Assembly (NCBI GenBank): GCA_029099685.1
Contig: JAQXOO010000002.1
Coordinates: 42,184 to 106,183 of the forward strand
DNA length: 64,000 nucleotides
DNA from: Clostridia bacterium
Lineage (GTDB): Bacteria > Bacillota > Clostridia > Oscillospirales > Butyricicoccaceae
Reading direction: 5' to 3'
In this document: positions 28,264 to 39,283 of the stretch, piece after piece
Numbering within the stretch: the first letter of the stretch is position 1
Layout: every line of letters begins with the position of its first letter
The notes under the pieces: model-generated
Databases searched by the model: none
What the model saw: only the letters and a program-made list of their open reading frames with translations
What the model was told of the DNA's origin: nothing
Translations under genes and position numbers: made by a program

Positions 28264-28511
28264 CAGGTTTGCACGGCATTTGCTGTAATTTCGACAGTCC
28301 GCCAGTGTGGTTTTCTGCGATCGTACCGCTATTGGAAGCGATGCCGAAAAACGGGCGAGGATCTGCCTTGGGGGAGTCGGCGTTGACTGCGGCGCCATTG
28401 CCAAGGGGCAGTTTGTCAGTCTCACTGATGTTTTGAAGCTGTCCAAGCGCCTGAAAAGCCCAACCAACCGGCGAGGCAAGGCCATACCAGCCGCATGGAA
28501 AAGGAAATAAG
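28264..28511. other. Gene-poor stretch with a possible plus-strand gene remnant
   Basis: The whole gap 28264-28656 has no confident gene. A plus-strand frame from about 28289 to the stop at 28510 encodes roughly 73 residues ending with a basic tail (SPTNRRGKAIPAAWKRK) and stops just before the hairpin terminator at 28512. It has no SD and no family I recognise. The arrangement suggests the 3' end of a decayed gene with its terminator still in place. The opposite-strand frame has no SD either. Confidence 0.25.
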
Positions 28512-28563
28512 CAGAAAAATACGCCATACCCAGCCCTTGAAGCTGAATATGGCGTGTTTTTTC
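28512..28563. terminator. Bidirectional terminator
   Basis: ACGCCATA / TATGGCGT with an inner CAGC / GCTG stem, flanked by GAAAAAT upstream and GTTTTTTCG downstream. On the minus strand it also ends in ATTTTTC, so it can stop the ornithine cyclodeaminase-like gene. Confidence 0.7.
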
Positions 28564-28656
28564 GTTAACCAATTCCGCCTGACAGATGCGCATGATCGAA
28601 CGGTTTCGTTTGCTTTCTTATGCGCCCCGTCTCATCCCGGCGGGCATTTCTCTTTT

Positions 28657-29751
28657 TTACACGCCCAGCTCCGCCGCGATCTTGGTGATGAAATCCTGGG
28701 CGTTGGCCACGATGCCCTTTGCGCTGAGACTGCCCCGGTCGGCCAGCTTGTTGGCGGAAAAGTCCGAGGTGTCCACGCTGTAGAAGTACACCGGGCGCAC
28801 CGTGCCGTCTGCCAGCACCCGGAAGGAGGGGGTCATGTTGCCGGTGGCGATGGTGTGCAGGGTGGTGGCCATGCCGATGACGGTGGTGGCCTTTTTCACG
28901 TGCTGCCGCATAGCGTCCTGGCCGGCGTACACGTCCCGGAAGACCTCGGGCAGGGGGCCGTCGTCCCGGACGCTCCCCACCAGCACAAAGGGCACACCCG
29001 TTTGCACGCAGGCGGCCATAATGCCGTCGGTGATGCCCTCCCCCTCCAGAAAGGCGGGGATGGAGCCGTAGGCACTCACCTTGTTGAGGGTGTCCAGATG
29101 GTTGTAGTGCCCATTGGGCTGGGCCTTTTGGGTGGTGATGTCCGCACCCAGGGCGGTGTGCAGATAGGAGCCCTCCAGATCGTGGGTGGCCAGGGCGTTG
29201 CCTGCCAGCAGCGCCTGGACATAGCCCGCCCGGACGATCCTGCAGAAGGCATCCCGGGCCATGTCGTCAAAGGTAAAGGCAGGACCCAGCACCCAGACAC
29301 AGCAGCCGCCGTTTTCCCGCTCATAGCGCAGCAGCTCCACGATCTCCCGGTAATCCCGGGAAAAACCCGTCTCCCGGGTGCGGCCCTTGCGGAAGGAAAA
29401 GTTCAGACTGGCGCTCTCCTTGCTGGCAAAGGGGTCGCTGTTGATGTAGATGCCCTGGCTGCCGTCCTCGGTGCGCCCCAGCAGCACCGTGTCGCCCTTT
29501 TTCAGACGGCGGAATTCCACGATGTCGATGAAGCCGTTTTCCCGCAGCACGGGGACGCAGTCCATGCGGATCTCGGGAGCCAGCACCCATCTGCCGCCCA
29601 CCTTGAAGTATTCCGGGTCGATGCCGGTGGAGTGAAAGCCCTCGGGAGCGACGCCGTCCCGGGGGGCGGGAGCCGCCGCGGCGTCGGGCGCGCCGGTGAA
29701 GCGGGGCAGGGAAAAGTCGGGAGCGTGATAGGCGGGCAGCTGAAAAGACAT
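28657..29751 (-). CDS. TIGR00300-type ornithine cyclodeaminase-like protein (LOR/SDH conserved domain)
   Basis: A 364-residue member of the TIGR00300 / LOR-SDH conserved-domain family; an archaeal member is an ornithine cyclodeaminase (ornithine to proline plus ammonia), and the same module forms the C-terminal part of cyanobacterial ArgZ-type enzymes. Recognition rests on GSVRDDGPLPEVFRDV, AQDAMR-like AGQDAMRQHV, and the TLHTIATGNMTPS block near the C-terminus. AAAAAGGAG lies before the ATG. Activity on ornithine is inference from the family; the nearby ornithine-fermentation cluster makes it plausible. It is transcribed alone. Confidence 0.75.
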   Translation of the reverse strand: MSFQLPAYHAPDFSLPRFTGAPDAAAAPAPRDGVAPEGFHSTGIDPEYFKVGGRWVLAPEIRMDCVPVLRENGFIDIVEFRRLKKGDTVLLGRTEDGSQGIYINSDPFASKESASLNFSFRKGRTRETGFSRDYREIVELLRYERENGGCCVWVLGPAFTFDDMARDAFCRIVRAGYVQALLAGNALATHDLEGSYLHTALGADITTQKAQPNGHYNHLDTLNKVSAYGSIPAFLEGEGITDGIMAACVQTGVPFVLVGSVRDDGPLPEVFRDVYAGQDAMRQHVKKATTVIGMATTLHTIATGNMTPSFRVLADGTVRPVYFYSVDTSDFSANKLADRGSLSAKGIVANAQDFITKIAAELGV

Positions 29752-29801
29752 GGTACATATCTCCTTTTTGCGGGGGTGGAATCCTCCGGCGTATTATTTT
29801 T

Positions 29802-29830
29802 ATTTTAACATAATAAATCGATAAAAACAA
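29802..29830 (-). promoter_or_regulatory. Promoter of the ornithine cyclodeaminase-like gene
   Basis: TTGTTT (29830-29825), 17 bases, TAAAAT (29807-29802) on the minus strand, 50 bases before the ATG. Confidence 0.55.
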
Positions 29831-30032
29831 TGTTACATGCGGCAAAAGGCAGGAATATTCCCACAGAACCATGGTGAAAACTGCACAAATCCTTAATTTT
29901 TCATAAGATTGGATAAAATGTGCATCATTTCCCCCACGGCAGCAAAAAAGAAGGTTTTCTTTTTTTCACGGTTGTGCTATAATTGCTTAAAAATCCTGTT
30001 GTATTTGAGAGGACCGAAAAGAGGAATGCCTG

Positions 30033-30833
30033 ATGGAAGGTCGTAATTTTCATACCGCGCTGGTGGGCGGTTTCCGCAAAAAAGATGTGGTCAACTATCT
30101 GGCAGAGGAAAAGCGCCTGCAGCAGGAGCAGGTCCAGGACCTGCGGCAGCAGCTGGAGACGCTGGAGCGGGAGCTGGAAACTGCCCGCACGGACAGCGGT
30201 GCCAACCGCCTGCTGACCGAGGAGCTGCAGCAGCGGCAGACGGAGCTTCAGCAGGCCGCCGAGCTGGCCCGGCAGGACAAGACGGCGGCACAGGAGGCCT
30301 GCGACCGGGCGGCGGAACAGCTGGAACAGGCGCTGCGTGACAGAACGGAGGCGGTGACCGCCCTGGAAGAAGAACAGGCGGCGCACCGGGCCACGCGGGA
30401 CGCTTTGGAGAAGGCGCTGGCGGACAACCGCGTGCTGACGGCACGGCTGGAGGAATCGAAAACCGACCCGGAGGGAGGGGCGGCGGACCGGGAGGAGCTG
30501 CTGCGGCTGCGGGAGACGCTTCGGGCCGAGCGGGAGCGTGCCTGCGCTCTGGAAAGCCGGCTGCGGCAGCAGTCCGGAGCCTGGGAAACCGCCGGGGGCG
30601 ACGGCCACTTGTGGGCCCTGTGCGCCAAGATGGAGCGCACCCTGAGCCAGATGGAGCGTATGCTGGACGGGCCGTACCGCATGACCTGCTATCCGGAGCC
30701 GGCGGTCCAGCGGCCTGAACCGGTGGACCCGGAGGTGTTTTTCCGGGACGGGGAAGCGGCGCCTGCCGGGGTCTCATCCGAACCCGACGCATCTGCTGTC
30801 AGCGGGCTGCTGCGCAAGATCCGCAAAAAATAA
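30033..30833 (+). CDS. DivIVA-like coiled-coil protein
   Basis: A 266-residue protein. The first 20 residues (FHTALVGGFRKKDVVNYLAE) resemble the membrane-binding N-terminus of DivIVA/GpsB proteins. Residues about 22-205 are an almost unbroken coiled coil rich in Gln, Glu, Arg and Leu. The C-terminus is Pro-rich and ends in a basic RKIRKK. It likely marks curved membrane or organises division or wall synthesis. TATAAT preceded by TGC at 29978 gives an extended -10; AGAGGA precedes the ATG. The next gene is 65 bases downstream without a terminator. Confidence 0.65.
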   Translation: MEGRNFHTALVGGFRKKDVVNYLAEEKRLQQEQVQDLRQQLETLERELETARTDSGANRLLTEELQQRQTELQQAAELARQDKTAAQEACDRAAEQLEQALRDRTEAVTALEEEQAAHRATRDALEKALADNRVLTARLEESKTDPEGGAADREELLRLRETLRAERERACALESRLRQQSGAWETAGGDGHLWALCAKMERTLSQMERMLDGPYRMTCYPEPAVQRPEPVDPEVFFRDGEAAPAGVSSEPDASAVSGLLRKIRKK

Positions 30834-30898
30834 CAAACCCACGCGATATGAGGAAATGAGGAGGGCGCGGGGAGGGGTCCCCGCCGCAAGAAGGAATT

Positions 30899-31759
30899 AT
30901 GTTCCAGAAAAGAAAGAACGCGCGTTATATCAAAACGCTGACGCCGATCGAAAAGGCGATGCCGCACATCATGCCCAAACGCTCTGACGCCCAGGTGTTT
31001 TTTACCGAAGACATCGACTGCACGCCTATCGACAACTACATTGCCGAAAAACGGGCGCAGGGCATCGACATGACCTATCTGGACATCTTTGTGGCGGCGG
31101 CCGTGCGCCTGTACGCCAAACGTCCCGCGATGAACCGCTTCGTCATGGGCGGCCGGATCTTTTCCAATGACAAGATCCGCATCTCCATGTCGGTGAAAAA
31201 ATCCCTGCGGGACAACGCGCCGGACACCACCATCAAGATCCCCTTTACCGGACACGAGACGATTTTTCAGGTGAAGGAGAAGTTTGACCGGGAGATCCAC
31301 GAAAACCGGAACGAGACCGCCTCCAACGACACGGACAAGGTGGCCACTGCCCTGACCCGCATTCCCAACTGGGTAATGCGCATGGCCTTTGGCCTGATCC
31401 GCATTCTGGACCGGTCCAGCCTGCTGCCCGCCAAACTGGTGGAGGCCAGCCCCTTCCACGCCACCATGTACATCACCTATCTCAAGTCCCTGGGCATCCC
31501 CGGCATCTATCACCACATCTATGACCTGGGCACCATCGGCCAGTTTATCGCCGTGGGCAAGGAGCGCCTGGCGCCCGTCTGCGACCAAAAGACCGGTGAG
31601 ATCCGGGCCGCCAAAGTGATGACGCTGATGGTAGTGGCTGACGAGCGCATCTGCGACGGGCTGTACTACGCCCGCTCCATGCGGATGTTCCGGCGCATTC
31701 TGGAAACCCCCAAAGCACTGGAAGAACCCCAGGACATTGTTGAAAAAGACATCGATTAA
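30899..31759 (+). CDS. E2-like acyltransferase-fold protein without lipoyl domain and without catalytic His
   Basis: A 286-residue protein matching the catalytic domain of 2-oxoacid dehydrogenase E2 / chloramphenicol acetyltransferase-fold enzymes. It has no lipoyl or E1/E3-binding domain. The active-site HRxxDG motif reads DERICDG: the His position is Glu249, while Asp253-Gly254 remain. E2 genes normally neighbour E1 and E3 genes; none is here. It may be a non-catalytic or altered acyltransferase. GAAGGAATT precedes the ATG, and a strong terminator follows. Confidence 0.65.
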   Translation: MFQKRKNARYIKTLTPIEKAMPHIMPKRSDAQVFFTEDIDCTPIDNYIAEKRAQGIDMTYLDIFVAAAVRLYAKRPAMNRFVMGGRIFSNDKIRISMSVKKSLRDNAPDTTIKIPFTGHETIFQVKEKFDREIHENRNETASNDTDKVATALTRIPNWVMRMAFGLIRILDRSSLLPAKLVEASPFHATMYITYLKSLGIPGIYHHIYDLGTIGQFIAVGKERLAPVCDQKTGEIRAAKVMTLMVVADERICDGLYYARSMRMFRRILETPKALEEPQDIVEKDID

Positions 31760-31780
31760 GTCATTTTTTGAAAATTATAC

Positions 31781-31825
31781 AATAAAAGACGTCAAAACGG
31801 CCTTGTTTTGACGTCTTTTATTTTT
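31781..31825 (+). terminator. Strong intrinsic terminator
   Basis: A perfect 18-bp stem, AATAAAAGACGTCAAAAC and its complement, followed by TTTTCT. It separates the E2-like gene from glnN. Confidence 0.9.
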
Positions 31826-31913
31826 CTAAAGTCTTTTTCTGAAAACGCTTGATTTTTATAAACAAAAAGCGTAGTATAATGCCATTCAAAATCCAAAACG
31901 AGGAGTGATCCTG

Positions 31914-34022
<2,109 letters not shown>

Positions 34023-34036
34023 TCCGTTTTGACAGG

Positions 34037-34071
34037 AAAAAAGCCTTCCCCGGTGCCGGGGAAGGCTTTTT
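34037..34071 (+). terminator. Terminator of glnN
   Basis: AAAAGCCTTCCCCGG and complement followed by TTTTT, about 15 bases after the glnN stop. Confidence 0.9.
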
Positions 34072-34104
34072 ATGAAAATTCAGATTTTCTTTGCCTTTTC
34101 CTCG

Positions 34105-34133
34105 TTGCCCGGCGGCAAAAACCGTGCTACAAT
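34105..34133 (+). promoter_or_regulatory. Promoter of the beta-CASP RNase gene
   Basis: TTGCCC, a 17-base spacer, TACAAT; initiation is predicted about 40 bases before the ATG. Confidence 0.6.
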
Positions 34134-34179
34134 AGCGGTAAAGAGATCATCCGCCCGATGGATAAAGGAGTATGAAATT

Positions 34180-35772
34180 ATGAAGCTGACATTTTACGGT
34201 GCTGCCCGCGCGGTCACCGGCAGCTGCCACTGCATCGACGCCTGCGGCAAGCGGATCCTGGTGGACTGCGGCCTGCAGCAGGGCCGGGACGAGATCGACG
34301 ACAACAAGCTGCCTTTTGCACCCGGAGAGGTGGACTATGTGTTCGCCACCCATGCCCATATCGACCATACCGGCCGCATGCCCCTGCTTTACAAGTGGGG
34401 CTACACCGGAAAGATCTATACCAGCCGCCTCACCGGCGAGCTGATGCGCATCATGCTGCTGGACAGCGCCCACATTCAGGAGAGCGATGCCCAGTGGACC
34501 AACCAGAAGGGCCGCCGTGCCGGCCGGCCTCCGGTGGAGCCTCTGTATACCGTGGAGGACGCCCAGCTGGCGCTGGACAATCTGGTGGTCTATGACTACC
34601 AGCAGCCCTTTGAGCTGTGCCCGGGCATCACGGTGCGGTTCATTGACGCGGGGCATCTTCTTGGCTCCGCCTTTATCGAGTTCACCATCACCGAGGAGGG
34701 CGAGACCCGCAAGCTGGTCTTCTCCGGCGATATCGGCAACAGCCAGCAGCCCATCATCCGGGACCCTTCCTATCTGTGCGAGGCGGACTATGTGGTCACG
34801 GAAAGCACCTACGGCGACCGGGAGCATGACGCGGGCGAGGGCCAGTATACCGAGGATCTGGCCCGCATCCTGGACAGCACCTTTGCCAAGGGCGGCAACG
34901 TGGTCATCCCGGCCTTTGCCGTGGGCCGCACCCAGGAACTGCTGTACTTCATCCGGGAGATCAAGCAGCGTGGCCTGGTCACCAGCGTGCCCGACTTCCC
35001 GGTGTATGTGGACAGCCCCCTGGCCAAGGCGGCCACCACCATTTTTTCCGGTGACCTGACGGGCTACATCGATGAGGAAGCCATGGCCCTGGTGGAAAAC
35101 GGCGTAAAAATGCTGACCTTCCCTGACCTGCGCCTGTGTGAAAGCACCGAGGAATCCCGGACGCTGAACGCCGACAAAACTCCCAAGGTCATCATCTCCG
35201 CCAGCGGTATGTGCGACGCGGGCCGTATCCGCCATCATCTGAAGCACAACCTGTGGCGGCCCGAGTGCACCGTGGTGTTTGTGGGCTACCAGGCTGAGGG
35301 CAGCCTGGGCCGCCGCCTGCTCAACGGCGAGACCCAGGTCAAGCTGTTCGGTGAGGACATCGCCGTTCAGGCGCAGATCATCAACTTCCCCGGCCTGTCC
35401 TCCCACGCGGGCCTCACCGGCCTGCTGAACTGGATCCAGGCCTTTTCGCCCAAGCCCAGACAGGTCTTTGTGGTCCACGGCGACGCCGACGTGGTGCCGG
35501 TCTATGTGGAAAAGCTGGAGAAGCTGGGCTTTGCCGTCCACGGCCCCGAGCTGGGCGAGGAATATGACCTGATCGCCAACCGGATGCTGGCAGAGGGCCA
35601 CACGCCCGTCCGCAAGCAGGCCCAGCCCGCCGAGAGCGTCTATTTTGCCGACCTGCAGCGCAAGGGCCAGGCCCTGCTGGAGGTCATCGCCCACAACAAG
35701 GGCGGCACCAACAAGGACCTCAGGGGCTTTGCTGCCGAGCTGGAAGCCCTTATCAAAAAGTGGGACCGGTAA
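34180..35772 (+). CDS. MBL-fold/beta-CASP ribonuclease-like protein
   Basis: A 530-residue metallo-beta-lactamase-fold protein with inserted beta-CASP domain and C-terminal RMMBL motif. The zinc motif is THAHIDHTGRMP, followed by VFSGDIG and the ISASGMCDAGRIRHHL beta-CASP block, then LSSHAG and VVHGD. Such proteins are RNA exonucleases related to CPSF73/YSH1; this type is distinct from RNase J. The start follows AAAGGAG by 9 bases; an ATG at 34172 is in another frame and closes at once. Transcribed as a single gene. Confidence 0.88.
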   Translation: MKLTFYGAARAVTGSCHCIDACGKRILVDCGLQQGRDEIDDNKLPFAPGEVDYVFATHAHIDHTGRMPLLYKWGYTGKIYTSRLTGELMRIMLLDSAHIQESDAQWTNQKGRRAGRPPVEPLYTVEDAQLALDNLVVYDYQQPFELCPGITVRFIDAGHLLGSAFIEFTITEEGETRKLVFSGDIGNSQQPIIRDPSYLCEADYVVTESTYGDREHDAGEGQYTEDLARILDSTFAKGGNVVIPAFAVGRTQELLYFIREIKQRGLVTSVPDFPVYVDSPLAKAATTIFSGDLTGYIDEEAMALVENGVKMLTFPDLRLCESTEESRTLNADKTPKVIISASGMCDAGRIRHHLKHNLWRPECTVVFVGYQAEGSLGRRLLNGETQVKLFGEDIAVQAQIINFPGLSSHAGLTGLLNWIQAFSPKPRQVFVVHGDADVVPVYVEKLEKLGFAVHGPELGEEYDLIANRMLAEGHTPVRKQAQPAESVYFADLQRKGQALLEVIAHNKGGTNKDLRGFAAELEALIKKWDR

Positions 35773-35788
35773 GATTCCGGAAATTTTC

Positions 35789-35820
35789 AAAAAGCACCCC
35801 CGCGGGGGTGCTTTTTGTTG
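35789..35820. terminator. Terminator after the beta-CASP RNase gene
   Basis: AAAAAGCACCCCC and complement with 2-base loop, T5 on the plus side and A5 mirrored on the minus side. Confidence 0.88.
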
Positions 35821-35916
35821 TTTCGGCGGGACGCCCTGCGAGGCAAAAGCGGAGGGCTCAGTGCCGTAATTGTACCCGGTAAAGGCAAGGAGAAAGGCTG
35901 GGAGCGCTCAAAATCA

Positions 35917-35950
35917 ACGGCCGCCACGGTTGGCAGCGGCGGCCGTTTTA
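35917..35950 (-). terminator. Terminator of the pyrimidine operon
   Basis: ACGGCCGCC / GGCGGCCGT with a 12-base loop, overlapping the few bases after pyrI. The minus-strand product ends TTGATTTT. Confidence 0.7.
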
Positions 35951-35953
35951 TTC

Positions 35954-36370
35954 CTATTTTGCCTGGGCTTCGCAGTAGATGCAGCGGTAAACGCCGGTTT
36001 CCGGCTCGGTGAGGACGAACACATGGTCCAGCTCCTGCTCGGTGGAGGTGATGCACCGGGGATTCTGGCACTTGACCACGTTCACCAGCTTCTGGGGGGT
36101 CTTCAGAGCCTTTTTCTCCACCAGGACGCCATCCTGGATGATATTGATGGTGGCCTTTGGGTCCACATAGGCGATGATGTCCAGATCCAGCGGCACAATA
36201 GCGCCGATTTTGATGATGTCCTTGCGGCCCATCTTTCCGCTGACGGCGTTTTTGATGAGCGCCACCTGGCAGTCGGCGGACTCCAGCCCCAGCAGGTCGT
36301 ACAGCCGCATACTGCGGCCCGCGGTGATGTGGTCGATGACGATGCCGTTTTGGATGGAACCGATCTTCAT
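35954..36370 (-). CDS. pyrI: Aspartate carbamoyltransferase regulatory chain
   Basis: A 138-residue PyrI, shorter than the about 153 of E. coli. It binds nucleotide effectors and tightens control of PyrB. The C-terminal zinc site is complete: CQNPRC and CIYC, the C-x4-C / C-x2-C pattern that contacts PyrB. Its ATG overlaps the pyrB stop by 4 bases. Its presence implies CTP/ATP allosteric control of the operon's second step. Confidence 0.95.
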   Translation of the reverse strand: MKIGSIQNGIVIDHITAGRSMRLYDLLGLESADCQVALIKNAVSGKMGRKDIIKIGAIVPLDLDIIAYVDPKATINIIQDGVLVEKKALKTPQKLVNVVKCQNPRCITSTEQELDHVFVLTEPETGVYRCIYCEAQAK

Positions 36371-37284
36371 GCTTTCACCTCCAGCAGCATCATGATGAGG
36401 GCCATGCGCATATACTTGCCGTTGAGCACCTGCTTGAAGTAACAGGCCCGGGGATCGCTGTCGATGGCCACGCTGATCTCATTCACCCGGGGCAGGGGAT
36501 GCATGACGATCATATCCTCCCGGGCGTTGCGCATTTTTTCGGGGTCCAGAATGTAGCTGTCCTTCAGCCGGAGGTAATCCTCCTCGTTGAAGAAGCGCTC
36601 CCGCTGGACCCGGGTCATGTACAGCGCGTCCAGCTGAGGCAGCGCGCCCTCCAGATTGGTGGTCTGGGTATAGGGGATGCCGTGCTTCTGCAGAACGTCC
36701 TTTTTCACATAGCTGGGCAGCTGCAGTTCCTTGGGAGAGATGAGCACCACCTTGATGCCGGTATACCGGGCCAGGGCGGCGATGAGGGAGTGGACGGTGC
36801 GGCCGAACTTCAGGTCGCCGCAGAAGCCCACCGTCAGGTCATTGAGCCGGCCCTTTTCCCGGTACAGGGTCAAAAGGTCCGCCAGCGTCTGGGTGGGGTG
36901 GTTGTGGCCGCCGTCGCCGGCGTTGATCACCGGGATGGAGGCGTTCATGGCCGCTACCAGGGGAGCGCCCTCCTTGGGGTGGCGCATGGCGATGATGTCC
37001 GCGTAGCAGCTGACGGTTTTGGCGGTGTCAGCCACGCTCTCGCCCTTGGCGGCAGAGGAGGAATTGGCCGAGGAAAAGCCGATGACATTGCCGCCCAGCT
37101 CGTACATGGCCGCCTCGAAACTGAGGCGGGTGCGCGTGGAGGGCTCAAAAAACAGGGTGGCCAGCTTTTTACGGTCACACACATGGGCGAACCGGTCGGG
37201 ATCCGCGATGATCTGATTGGCCGTGTCGATCAGGGACTGGATCTCTTCCACCGACAGGTCGGTGATACTGATGAGACTTCTCAT
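36367..37284 (-). CDS. pyrB: Aspartate carbamoyltransferase catalytic chain
   Basis: A 305-residue PyrB. The carbamoyl-phosphate motif FEPSTRTR is near residue 50; HPTQTL and HPLPRVNEI are further active-site segments. It makes carbamoyl-aspartate from carbamoyl phosphate and aspartate. It overlaps the pyrE fusion gene upstream by 4 bases and pyrI downstream by 4 bases. Confidence 0.97.
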   Translation of the reverse strand: MRSLISITDLSVEEIQSLIDTANQIIADPDRFAHVCDRKKLATLFFEPSTRTRLSFEAAMYELGGNVIGFSSANSSSAAKGESVADTAKTVSCYADIIAMRHPKEGAPLVAAMNASIPVINAGDGGHNHPTQTLADLLTLYREKGRLNDLTVGFCGDLKFGRTVHSLIAALARYTGIKVVLISPKELQLPSYVKKDVLQKHGIPYTQTTNLEGALPQLDALYMTRVQRERFFNEEDYLRLKDSYILDPEKMRNAREDMIVMHPLPRVNEISVAIDSDPRACYFKQVLNGKYMRMALIMMLLEVKA

Positions 37285-38564
37285 TTGCCGATCCAGCTTT
37301 CGTCAGAGGGATTGGCGCGGAAGGCCAGCAGCCGCTGCACGTCGGCAGGGGCGATGTAGCCGCTTTCAGCGGCCACTTCCGCGATGGTGTCAAAGTCCGT
37401 CAGGCTGACGTTTTTGACCTGGGCGGCGGCCAGACGGTCCAGGCCCTTCTGCATCCCGTAGGTGAAGATGCTGACCACGCCCAGCACCTGAGCGCCGGCC
37501 TCCCGCAGCACGTTGACCACCTCGATGACGCTGCCGCCGGTGGAGATCAGATCCTCGATGACCACCACCTTCTGGCCGGGTTCCAGCCGTCCCTCGATCT
37601 GGTTGTTGCGGCCGTGGTCCTTGGCAGAGCCGCGGACATAGCCCATGGGCATATTCAGAATGGAGGCGGCGATGGCGGCGTGGGCGATGCCCGCGGTGGA
37701 GGTGCCCATGAGCACCTGTGCTTCGGGATATTCCCGGCGGACAGTGTCGGCGATGGCCTGTTCCACACGGCTGCGCACCTCCGGCGCGGTAAGAATCAGG
37801 CGGTTGTCACAGTAAACAGGGCTTTTGATGCCGCTGGCCCAGGTAAAGGGCTCGTCCGGACGGAAAAACACAGCCCGGATGCTTAGCAGGTCGGATGCGA
37901 TCTGTCGTTTCATGAAAAAACGCTCCTTTTCTGTGGTATTGAGCAGCAGCGCGGCAAGCGCCGCCGTGTTTTGTACGAGATAATCAGCTTCTGCCAGTTC
38001 CTGGGGGCAGCCATAGCCCCACAGCGCCCCGATCACCGGAATGCCCCGGGCGTGCCCGCCCGATACATCGTGGCTGCGGTCGCCCACCAGAACGGCGGGG
38101 CCTTCGGCCCGCTCCAGACAGCGGCGGACGGCGTCCTCCTTGCCGTCGCCCAAGCCCGCGCCGCTGCCGGCAACAAAGGCAAAGCGGCTCCGCAGGCCCC
38201 AGTGCTCCAGTACCTGCAGGGCGGAGCCTTCCGGCTTGGAGGTGGCGATCATCAGGATGAGGCCGGCTTCCCGCAGCCGGTCCAGCAGAGGAACGATGCC
38301 GGGATACGGCGGGCTTTCCCGGGCGCCGCAGGCGTCATAGTGGGCCTTGAAGGCGGCCGCGGCCACAGCCTGCCCGGGGCCGTCCAGCCCCAGGGTGTGC
38401 TCCAGCGACCAGGCAAAGGGCGGGCCGATGAGGGCGCGGCAGGCGTCTTCGTCCAGCGGGGGAAGGCCCACGCTTCGGACAGCGGCCTGCCAGGCGGCCA
38501 CCAGGCCGGGGGCGGAGTCAAACAGGGTTCCGTCAAAGTCGAACAGGACGGTGCGCCAGGCCAT
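37281..38564 (-). CDS. pyrE: HAD-family phosphatase fused to orotate phosphoribosyltransferase
   Basis: One uninterrupted 427-codon frame. Residues 1-217 are a HAD phosphatase ([13 protein letters not shown] with nucleophile Asp9 and Asp11, [15 protein letters not shown]), close to phosphoglycolate-phosphatase-like enzymes. Residues 218-427 are PyrE (PRPP-binding [14 protein letters not shown]). PyrE converts orotate and PRPP to OMP. At Met218 an internal SD (AAAGGAG, 9 bases before the ATG) would allow separate PyrE as well. The HAD part might clear PPi-related or nucleotide phosphates; its substrate is unknown. A sequencing error merging two genes is possible but no frame break is seen. Confidence 0.88.
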   Translation of the reverse strand: MAWRTVLFDFDGTLFDSAPGLVAAWQAAVRSVGLPPLDEDACRALIGPPFAWSLEHTLGLDGPGQAVAAAAFKAHYDACGARESPPYPGIVPLLDRLREAGLILMIATSKPEGSALQVLEHWGLRSRFAFVAGSGAGLGDGKEDAVRRCLERAEGPAVLVGDRSHDVSGGHARGIPVIGALWGYGCPQELAEADYLVQNTAALAALLLNTTEKERFFMKRQIASDLLSIRAVFFRPDEPFTWASGIKSPVYCDNRLILTAPEVRSRVEQAIADTVRREYPEAQVLMGTSTAGIAHAAIAASILNMPMGYVRGSAKDHGRNNQIEGRLEPGQKVVVIEDLISTGGSVIEVVNVLREAGAQVLGVVSIFTYGMQKGLDRLAAAQVKNVSLTDFDTIAEVAAESGYIAPADVQRLLAFRANPSDESWIGK

Positions 38565-39263
38565 TCAGTCCACAAACTCCGCCACGCAGCGTTTCCAGGC
38601 GGCCACGGGATCCTCGGCGGCGGTGATGGGGCGGCCCACCACGATGTAGTCGGAGCCCAGCTCCTTTGCACGGGCGGGGGTGGTGACCCGCTTTTGGTCG
38701 CCGGTGTCGCCGCCGGCAAAGCGCACGCCGGGCGTCACCGTCAGAAATTGCCTGCCGCAGGCCTCGTGGACCTTGCCGGCCTCCAGAGGAGAGCACACCA
38801 CGCCGTCCAGCCCGGCTTGGGCAGCGGTGCGGGCGTAGTGCATCACCACCTGGTCCAGGGGACGGTCAATGAGCAGGTCCCGGCGCATGGTCTCCTCATC
38901 GGTGGAGGTGAGCTGGGTGACCGCAATGAGCAGGGGGCGGGTGCCGTCGGGACGGCGCAGGCCCTCCAGAGCGGCCTCCATCATGGGCCGGGTACCGGCG
39001 GCGTGGAGGTTGCAGATGTCCACATCTAGCCCGGACAGCACGGCCATGGCCTTTTTCACAGTGTTGGGAATGTCATGGAGCTTGAGATCCAGAAAAATCC
39101 GGTGGCCCCGGGCCTTGATCTCCCGGACGATGGCGGGGCCTTCGGCATAATACAGCTCCATGCCGATCTTTACAAAGGGCTTTTCACCCTGAAATTGATC
39201 CAGAAACGCCAGGGTTTTCTCCTTGCTGTCAAAATCGCAGGCGATGATAACGTCTTTACCCAT
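38565..39263 (-). CDS. pyrF: Orotidine 5'-phosphate decarboxylase
   Basis: A 232-residue OMP decarboxylase of the type I kind. The catalytic block [13 protein letters not shown] (Lys-Asp pairs) is present. It makes UMP from OMP. I chose the ATG before [15 protein letters not shown] lies upstream, while the alternative TTG further up overlaps the end of pyrD. Its stop abuts the ATG of the HAD::pyrE gene (TGAATG). Confidence 0.95.
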   Translation of the reverse strand: MGKDVIIACDFDSKEKTLAFLDQFQGEKPFVKIGMELYYAEGPAIVREIKARGHRIFLDLKLHDIPNTVKKAMAVLSGLDVDICNLHAAGTRPMMEAALEGLRRPDGTRPLLIAVTQLTSTDEETMRRDLLIDRPLDQVVMHYARTAAQAGLDGVVCSPLEAGKVHEACGRQFLTVTPGVRFAGGDTGDQKRVTTPARAKELGSDYIVVGRPITAAEDPVAAWKRCVAEFVD

Positions 39264-39283
39264 AGGGCAGCAGCCTCTCTTTC

